Shown piece by piece: positions 59,261-64,000 of a stretch of DNA of 64,000 nt. The position numbers and the translations under genes are program-made. The DNA comes from Streptomyces spinosisporus (lineage in GTDB: Bacteria; Actinomycetota; Actinomycetes; Streptomycetales; Streptomycetaceae): assembly GCF_022698145.1 (NCBI RefSeq), contig NZ_JALDAX010000003.1, positions 558,001-622,000 of the forward strand, read 5' to 3'. How positions within the stretch are numbered: position 1 is the first letter of the stretch; the number at the start of each line of letters is the position of its first letter. The notes below the pieces were generated by a model that was given only the letters and a program-made list of their open reading frames with translations, was not told where the DNA came from and ran no database searches.

Positions 59261-59880
59261 AGCGGCCGGCCGAGGACGAGCCCGCCGAGCAGGCCGAGGA
59301 ACTGGGGGAGGAGGACGAGCCCAGCCGCGCGGCGAAGGGCGCCGTGATCGTGGTCCTCGCGCTGATCGTGTGGCGTCTGCTGGTCGCCTTCCCGAACGTG
59401 GCGTACGTCATCGTCGGGATTCTCGGGACTCTGGGCGTGCAGAAGTGGCAGGCCTGGCGTGCGAAGCGCAGCGATGCCACGGAGGCCGCAGAGGAGGCCG
59501 TGCCGCCGGATGTCGGCGCAGCGTTGCGCCGCCTCGTTGGCGACGACAACGGCGTACTCCTCACCCGCCTCCAACGTGACCTGAAGCTGCCGAACACGAA
59601 GGTCGTGAAGCGTCTCCTCGACGCCGACGGCATCACGTGGAAGGCCGTGCGCACCCCACACGGGAATGGCCCGGGTGTCCACAAGAACGACATCCCGGCC
59701 GCCCCTCCCCTTGTCGCCGACGCGCATAGCGAGGGTTGTTGTTGCAGGTCAGGCGACAACAGCAACAGCAACAACGGCCTTGGAGAGGGCCCCGGAGAGG
59801 GGATCCGTGTAGAGCGCACCGATGCCGGACTGCGGATCTTCGACCTCCTTGAGGACTACTTCAACAGCCGGGGGAGGTGA
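59257..59880 (+). CDS. Membrane protein with a winged-helix-like domain
   Basis: A 207-residue protein. An acidic N-terminus (about 1-22) precedes two hydrophobic helices (GAVIVVLALIVWRLLVAF, VAYVIVGILGTLGV). A soluble winged-helix-like domain follows (GAALRRLVGDDNGVLLTRLQRDLKLPNTKVVKRLLDADGI, then RTPHGNGPGVHKNDIP), similar to segments I associate with Streptomyces plasmid and phage proteins. A CCC cluster and an SNSNN tract follow. DNA tethering to the membrane is conceivable. Confidence 0.6.
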   Translation: MKRPAEDEPAEQAEELGEEDEPSRAAKGAVIVVLALIVWRLLVAFPNVAYVIVGILGTLGVQKWQAWRAKRSDATEAAEEAVPPDVGAALRRLVGDDNGVLLTRLQRDLKLPNTKVVKRLLDADGITWKAVRTPHGNGPGVHKNDIPAAPPLVADAHSEGCCCRSGDNSNSNNGLGEGPGEGIRVERTDAGLRIFDLLEDYFNSRGR

Positions 59881-59887
59881 GCGACCG

Positions 59888-59971
59888 ATGATCCGACGCC
59901 TCCGCGCCACCCTCGGCTATGAGTACTGCGCCATCTGCGGATGGTGGACCAAGCCGCACTGCGGGCACTGA
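59888..59971 (+). CDS. 27-residue zinc-knuckle peptide
   Basis: YEYCAICGWWTKPHCGH contains C-x2-C and C-x-H, enough for one zinc site. The ATG is 5 bases after the previous stop. A strong hairpin follows at once. Confidence 0.4.
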   Translation: MIRRLRATLGYEYCAICGWWTKPHCGH

Positions 59972-59979
59972 TCCCGACC

Positions 59980-60014
59980 GGGCCCCGCCGCGAACCCCTC
60001 CCGCGGCGGGGCCC
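59980..60014. terminator. Perfect 13-bp hairpin
   Basis: GGGCCCCGCCGCG pairs with CGCGGCGGGGCCC around a 9-base loop. Confidence 0.8.
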
Positions 60015-60033
60015 GTTACGTCATCCTGGCCTC

Positions 60034-60504
60034 ATGCCTGCCGCTCTCCGCTTCACCGGTGAAGACAAGGACCTGACCCTGGACGAGCTCGCCGAGTTCG
60101 TGGACGCCGCGCGCAAGGCCGGCGTGCCCGGCGACAACCCCGTACGCGCCGAACTCTCCACCAGCTGCAAGATCAAGGAGATTGAAGGTCTCCACCGAAG
60201 TCGACAGGAGCTGACCATGAAGTGGCCGCATCGTCGCTCTGCGCCCGAGCCAGCGCCCGCGCGGCCGCGCGCGAACCCCACTCTCATCGCCGTCCTGGAG
60301 CACGACCTTCTCGGCATCCCGCCCAAGGCCGGCACCGTGGCCGCGCTCACCATCGCTCTCCGGCGATCCGGAACCTGCCTGGAGCACGAGCCCGAGGACA
60401 CGACGACGTACCAGGATCTGCCGCATCGTGTCGGCCTGTGCGGCCGCTGCGGCGTGAGCATGATCCAGGACGAAAGTGGCGAGTGGGTGCTGGCGCAGGC
60501 CTGA
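60034..60504 (+). CDS. Phage protein, unknown function
   Basis: A 156-residue protein. The N-terminal part (LTLDELAEFVDAARKAGVPGDNPVRAEL) is a small acidic domain, then a Pro/Arg linker. A C-terminal half follows with LIAVLEHDLLGIPPKAGTVAALTIAL, a Cys/His set (CLEHE, GLCGRCG) and WVLAQA at the end. The two halves might be separate proteins if an internal ATG (60217) is used. Confidence 0.5.
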   Translation: MPAALRFTGEDKDLTLDELAEFVDAARKAGVPGDNPVRAELSTSCKIKEIEGLHRSRQELTMKWPHRRSAPEPAPARPRANPTLIAVLEHDLLGIPPKAGTVAALTIALRRSGTCLEHEPEDTTTYQDLPHRVGLCGRCGVSMIQDESGEWVLAQA

Positions 60505-60712
60505 CGTTCTGGGCACACTGGCGCTGCGCGACCGACGCATCCGGGCTCCTGCTGTGCGCCCAACGGCCCGCCGTCCCCCCTGTGACCGCGGGCCGACGCG
60601 CATCCTGACGCCCGTCATGACGGGCCGGAACGTCACAGAACAGCCACACCCGCACAGGATCACCACAACCGGCGCAATGATGCCCCCTCAGCAACCGTGT
60701 CCAGGGGGGACC

Positions 60713-61525
60713 ATGAGCTACCAGCAGCCACCACCGCAGCCCGGCTGGGCACAGCCCCAGCAGCCCGCATGGGGCCCACCGCCACCAGCTCCACAGCCAC
60801 CGAAGAAGGCAGGCGGGAAGATCGCGGCGATCGGCTGTCTCAGCAGCCTCGCCTTCCTGATCCTGATCGTCATCGTGGCGGCCCTGGCCGACGGCAGCAA
60901 CGACAAGCCCGAGACGAAGGCTCCGCCGTACAAGGTCGTGGAGCAGGACGACACCGGCCACAAGCGCAACGTCGTGGTCGAGGTCGAGACCACCAAGAAC
61001 CTGCGTGCCGTCTTCGACGCCGTGGCCAACGACCTCACCGACGAGGCTGGCTACTCCATCATCATCAACTGCTCAACCGGTGGCACAAAGGACCTCGACA
61101 ACCGCCTGGCCAACGGGCAGAAGGCAGTGGGGAACATGGGCGCTGCCACGACCGGACTCAAGGCGGGCGGGACCGAATTCTCCACGAACGCTGGTCAGAA
61201 GTGCCCGGTGAGCGCCGCCGACAAGGCCAAGGACGAGGCAGATCGGAAGGCCGCGCAGAAGGCAGCCGGCATCCCACCCGAGCCGACAGGAGCCGACCGG
61301 CGAAGGCTCCTCGCCACCCTGGCCGCAGTCGCCCCGGACGTAGTGCGGTACGAGGACAAGGCCGTTGAAGCCGCACGCAACCAGTGCTCAGCGATCAATG
61401 GAGGATCGCATCGGCTTAACTGGGTAGCGTCTCAGCGCTTCACGTACAAGGACGTGACGACGTCAGAAGCGCAGGGCGCGAAGATCAACGGGGCGCTGAA
61501 GCGTTCAGGATTCTGCAAGGTCTAG
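60713..61525 (+). CDS. Membrane-anchored protein with a Pro/Gln-rich N-terminus
   Basis: A 270-residue protein. A Pro/Gln-rich cytoplasmic head (SYQQPPPQPGWAQPQQPAWG) and one membrane helix (IAAIGCLSSLAFLILIVIVAALA, about 37-59) precede an extracytoplasmic domain with paired Cys (INCSTGG, GQKCPVS, NQCSAING, SGFCKV). This is a common Streptomyces plan for surface proteins. AGGGGGGA precedes the ATG. It lies alone between two hairpins, so it may be expressed independently, perhaps in the lysogen. Confidence 0.65.
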   Translation: MSYQQPPPQPGWAQPQQPAWGPPPPAPQPPKKAGGKIAAIGCLSSLAFLILIVIVAALADGSNDKPETKAPPYKVVEQDDTGHKRNVVVEVETTKNLRAVFDAVANDLTDEAGYSIIINCSTGGTKDLDNRLANGQKAVGNMGAATTGLKAGGTEFSTNAGQKCPVSAADKAKDEADRKAAQKAAGIPPEPTGADRRRLLATLAAVAPDVVRYEDKAVEAARNQCSAINGGSHRLNWVASQRFTYKDVTTSEAQGAKINGALKRSGFCKV

Positions 61526-61644
61526 GCGCGACACTACGGGTGTAGTTGCATTTCCGATCACAGTCAGGCAGCCTGTCTGCAAGTCCGGCGTGCCCGGACA
61601 CACTGACTCATAACCAGATTGATTCGCGCCCCTCGGGCGCATGA

Positions 61645-61670
61645 GGAGGCCCGCCACTGTGCGGGCCTCC
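61645..61670. terminator. Perfect 10-bp hairpin before the terminase genes
   Basis: GGAGGCCCGC pairs with GCGGGCCTCC around a 6-base loop, with a GCGCCC-CTC-GGGCGC hairpin just upstream (61626-61640). It separates early and late genes and could equally be part of a cos/pac region. Confidence 0.65.
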
Positions 61671-61693
61671 GCCATGTCCAGGGGGTGACCCGC

Positions 61694-62191
61694 ATGGGCG
61701 CCGCCAAGCCGGTCACCGACAAGGAACGCGAACGCGTCCGCCAGCTGCACGCGCAGGGCAAGGGCCGCAACGAGATCGCGAAGATCCTCGGCCGCTCTGG
61801 GCGGACGATCAGCGAGATCGCGACGGGCCTCGGGCTGTCCTTCGCCCGCGCGGGCGAGGTGCGCCAGGCGACCGAGATCCGCCAGGCCGACCTCGCCGCG
61901 CGGCGCGCAGCGTTCGCGATCAAGCTGCAGGACATCGCCGAAGCCGAGGCCGCGAAGATCAACCAGCCGCACGAGTACTGGGACTGGGGCGGCAAGGAAC
62001 ACGACTTCGACACCTACACCGCGAACGAGCCCACCCCGGGCGACAAGCGCGCCTACATGTCCCTCGTCGCCACCGCCGTCGACCGCTCCCTGAAGCTCTC
62101 CCCACCGAAGGAGGAGGGCGGCGCAGACGAGGTCGGCTCCCTGCTGGTGGGCCTCTTCGACAAGCTCCGAGCCAAGCATGGCGACCACTGA
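61694..62191 (+). CDS. terS: Terminase small subunit-like protein
   Basis: A 165-residue protein. The N-terminal HTH (DKERERVRQLHAQGKGRNEIAKILGRSGRTISEIATGLG) would recognise the packaging site. A helical oligomerisation part follows (LAARRAAFAIKLQDIAEAEAAKI). It overlaps the large subunit gene by 14 bases. The ATG at 61694 has AGGGGG upstream. A GTG at 61685 is possible. Confidence 0.8.
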   Translation: MGAAKPVTDKERERVRQLHAQGKGRNEIAKILGRSGRTISEIATGLGLSFARAGEVRQATEIRQADLAARRAAFAIKLQDIAEAEAAKINQPHEYWDWGGKEHDFDTYTANEPTPGDKRAYMSLVATAVDRSLKLSPPKEEGGADEVGSLLVGLFDKLRAKHGDH

Positions 62192-63455
62192 GCTCGGGCT
62201 GTCCGACAAGCAGGAACGGAGCATCGCCCACTCCACCGCGTGGCTCAACGTGTGGGAGGGCAGCGTCCGATCCGGCAAGACCATCGCTTCCCTCCTGCGC
62301 TGGCTCATGTACGTCTGGACAGCACCCGCCGGCGGAGACCTCGTCGTCGTCGGCAAGACCTACGACACCGTCGCCCGCAACGTCTTCGGCCCGTTGCAGG
62401 ACCCGAACATCGTCGGCGTCCACACCGCCAAGCTCGTCTCGTACACGCGTGGTTCGAGCGTGGCGTGGATCCTCGGCAAGAAGATCGAAGTCATCACCGC
62501 CAACGATGCGAAGGCCGAAGCCCGACTCCGAGGCTTGACCGGGGCCGGCGCCTACGTGGACGAGCTGACCCTGTTGCCAAAGGAGTTCTTCAAGCGCCTC
62601 GTCGACCGCATGTCCGTGCCCGGCGCACTGATCTTCGCCACCACAAACCCGGACAACCCCGGCCACTGGGCGAAGAAGGAATGGCTGAACCGAGCCGACG
62701 AGCTCGGCATCCGCGTCTGGCACTTCGTCATGGACGACAACCCGGGCCTGTCCGACGAGTACAAGGCCCGGATGAAGCGGAACTTCACGGGCCTGTGGTA
62801 CCGCCGCTACATCCTCGGCCACTGGGTGCAGTCCGAGGGCGCGATCTACGAGCAGTTCGACGTCAAGAAGCACGTCGTCTCCACGCTGCCGCGCATGGAC
62901 CGGTGGCTGTGCGACGCGATCGACTACGGCACCGTCAACCCGTACGCCGACCTGTTGATCGGGCTCGGGGCGGACCGGAAGCTGTACGTCGTCTCCGAGT
63001 ACCGGTACGACTCCCGCCGCGAGCGGAAGCAGATGACGGATGCCGAGTACTCGCGGGCCCGCCGGCAGTGGCTCGCGAAGGTGCCGCAGCCTGGCACCAG
63101 CGTGGTCGGCGTCCAGCCGGAGTGGACGGTTGTCGACCCGTCCGCGTCGTCGTACATCGAGCAGCTGCACCGGGACAAGGTCCTCGGTGTGACGCAGGCC
63201 GACAACACCGTGCTGGACGGCATCCGCACCGTGTCCTCGCTGTTCTCGACGGAGGACCTGTACATCCACGAATCCGCTGCGGGCCTGATCGACGAGATCC
63301 CCGGCTACTCCTGGGATGACGAGGCAGCCGAGCGCGGCGACGACAAGCCGATCAAGGAGAACGACCACTCCTGCGACGCCCTCCGCTACGGCGTACGGAC
63401 GACGGAATCGATCTGGCGGCCGTACCTGCCGACGCATCTGGAGGTGGCTGCCTGA
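62178..63455 (+). CDS. terL: Phage terminase large subunit
   Basis: A 425-residue DNA-packaging motor. The ATPase Walker A is WEGSVRSGKTIAS (about 27-39). Walker B is GAYVDELTLLP with the catalytic Glu, and the coupling motif is FATTNPDNPGHWAKKEWL, typical of PBSX-type terminases. The nuclease domain acidic residues are in CDAIDYGTVNPYADL, VVDPSASSY and NDHSCDALRYGV. It cuts concatemers and pumps DNA through the portal encoded downstream. Confidence 0.95.
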   Translation: MATTELGLSDKQERSIAHSTAWLNVWEGSVRSGKTIASLLRWLMYVWTAPAGGDLVVVGKTYDTVARNVFGPLQDPNIVGVHTAKLVSYTRGSSVAWILGKKIEVITANDAKAEARLRGLTGAGAYVDELTLLPKEFFKRLVDRMSVPGALIFATTNPDNPGHWAKKEWLNRADELGIRVWHFVMDDNPGLSDEYKARMKRNFTGLWYRRYILGHWVQSEGAIYEQFDVKKHVVSTLPRMDRWLCDAIDYGTVNPYADLLIGLGADRKLYVVSEYRYDSRRERKQMTDAEYSRARRQWLAKVPQPGTSVVGVQPEWTVVDPSASSYIEQLHRDKVLGVTQADNTVLDGIRTVSSLFSTEDLYIHESAAGLIDEIPGYSWDDEAAERGDDKPIKENDHSCDALRYGVRTTESIWRPYLPTHLEVAA

Positions 63456-63607
63456 TGCCCACCATCGAGCAGGCCTTGGCGAACGCTGCCCGGCTGCTGG
63501 AGCAGGCGGAGATGGAAACGAACCTGGCGCTGATGGAGCGTCTCGATCAACTCGCCTGCTCGTGGCTGTCCATGGCGAGCTTGCTCATGGAGAAGGAGCG
63601 CGCCTGA
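63455..63607 (+). CDS. 50-residue helical peptide between terminase and portal
   Basis: TIEQALANAARLLEQAEMETNLALMERLDQLACSWLSMA is amphipathic helix throughout. TGATG couplings at both ends support translation. Unknown function. Confidence 0.55.
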   Translation: MPTIEQALANAARLLEQAEMETNLALMERLDQLACSWLSMASLLMEKERA

Positions 63608-63828
63608 TGCCTGCCGAGATCACGTTGCCCGTGCACGTCCGCGTCGGCGACCACATCGAAGCCCGCTTCGGCGACATCACCGTCCAGCTGGCCGACGGAG
63701 GCGTGCCGCTCTCCGGCGTGCGCACGCAGCTGGCCGCGTTCCTGCGCGAGGCAGCGGACGTGCTGGAGAACCCGAGCGAGGACGACGACGAGCAGGAGGA
63801 GGTGCCCGATGCCCCTGCCGACAGGTGA
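63607..63828 (+). CDS. 73-residue phage protein with an acidic tail
   Basis: A beta-rich start (AEITLPVHVRVGDHIEARFGDITVQLADGG) is followed by a helix and a strongly acidic tail (EDDDEQEEVPD). It overlaps the portal start by 20 bases. Unknown function. Confidence 0.6.
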   Translation: MPAEITLPVHVRVGDHIEARFGDITVQLADGGVPLSGVRTQLAAFLREAADVLENPSEDDDEQEEVPDAPADR

Positions 63829-64000
63829 CATGACGTGGCCTCCACCCTCCCTCGCGCCCGCCCTCGACGCCATGCACACCTGGGACACCTGGTGGTCTGG
63901 CGACCCCGACCGGTTGGAACAGCTCTACGGCGGCAGCACCGGAGGCGGACCCGACCCCAAGCGGCTCGCGCTGACCATGAGCAACGGCATGGTCGGCCGC
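63809..64000 (+). CDS. Phage portal protein, N-terminal fragment (cut by window edge)
   Basis: The first 64 residues are visible. TWPPPSLAPALDAMHTWDTWWSGDPDRLEQLYGG is the opening of actinophage portal proteins (the WWSGD...L..LYGG pattern). Position right after terL agrees. The reading frame is open to the edge. Confidence 0.8.
   Translation, partial: MPLPTGDMTWPPPSLAPALDAMHTWDTWWSGDPDRLEQLYGGSTGGGPDPKRLALTMSNGMVGR

Larger units (their letters stand above)
34678..64000. mobile_element. Temperate siphophage-type prophage, left part (right end outside window)
   Basis: An integrase pointing at the left junction, a repressor region, a long co-directional early operon with recombination and replication genes, then terminase and portal, show an integrated temperate phage. 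Head and tail genes must follow to the right. The exact left end is uncertain: the AT-rich stretch at about 34678-34710, next to the integrase stop, is the likely attL region, but attR is not visible. Gene starts show constant stop/start overlaps, a phage habit. GC content matches the host closely, so it is a native Streptomyces phage. Confidence 0.93.

Noticed and set aside
61575..61640. A tRNA-like stretch with a CTCATAA loop (Met-type anticodon) followed by GATTCG.
   Set aside because: No 7-bp acceptor stem, no proper D-arm, a mismatch in the anticodon stem, and the T-loop lacks TTCRA in the right frame. At best a decayed fragment.
34678..64000. Element considered as an integrative conjugative element of the pSAM2 type.
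   Set aside because: Terminase small and large subunits and a portal gene follow. No FtsK-like Tra translocase or Rep of plasmid type is seen.

Overview
The window is chromosomal DNA from a Streptomyces-type actinomycete. The evidence is very high GC with strongly GC-biased third codon positions, frequent GTG/TTG starts, stop/start overlaps, and a gene order (glnE, mal operon, pullulanase, glnII) that matches the Streptomyces coelicolor SCO2234 to SCO2210 neighbourhood as I remember it. It has two parts: a host region at 1 to about 34.65 kb, and the left two thirds of a temperate phage genome from about 34.7 kb to the right edge, which cuts the portal gene.

Host region. glnE (adenylylation control of glutamine synthetase I) is followed by a PAP2-type membrane enzyme. 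Next comes a maltodextrin and starch locus: malR, malE-malF-malG, the alpha-glucosidase aglA, a secreted alpha-amylase and a 1781-residue double-headed amylase/pullulanase. CTTGCAG-type MalR boxes precede malE, the amylase and, weakly, the pullulanase. Secreted enzymes cut starch, MalEFG imports maltodextrins (the ATPase must come from elsewhere, as with MsiK in Streptomyces) and AglA hydrolyses them. Inside this locus, on the opposite strand, sits a three-gene operon: a small EACC1-type protein, a membrane-anchored caspase-family protease, and a lipoprotein that repeats the protease's extracytoplasmic domain. This is a probable conflict or programmed-cell-death module. Further right are a tautomerase-family protein, a TetR regulator, a sigma-like membrane protein, secreted proteins (including a DUF1996 protein), a two-component system, a GlnRII-like regulator and glnII. 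glnII has a four-box GlnR site. Then come a MarR/hydrolase divergent pair, a DPBB-like secreted protein and an ArsC-family protein.

Prophage. Its left end lies just inside a host gene whose promoter fits the DNA-damage-inducible (PafBC/RecA-NDp) consensus. Leftward genes encode a tyrosine integrase, a Pro/Ser-rich membrane protein and an HTH repressor. A divergent control region with ACTnTn repeats phased at 10 bp separates them from a long rightward early operon. That operon carries an XRE regulator, an excisionase-like protein, a sigma factor, a Sak4-like ATPase, an HNH-SF2 helicase fusion, a WhiB protein, a replication initiator with an internal 12-bp-phased iteron array, a possible helicase loader, SSB and many small zinc-binding or membrane proteins. 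A second control region at 55.8-56.0 kb has five GTGTAGCTACAC-type palindromes beside a ribbon-helix-helix gene. It is followed by a glycosyltransferase, membrane proteins, terminase small and large subunits and the portal start. Perfect GC-rich hairpins punctuate the operon.

No rRNA, convincing tRNA or CRISPR array was found. Apart from the places listed, no gap longer than about 300 bases lacks a gene. Bases 1-263 are C-rich and apparently non-coding, with imperfect repeats of a CACGGCGCCAAC-like unit.
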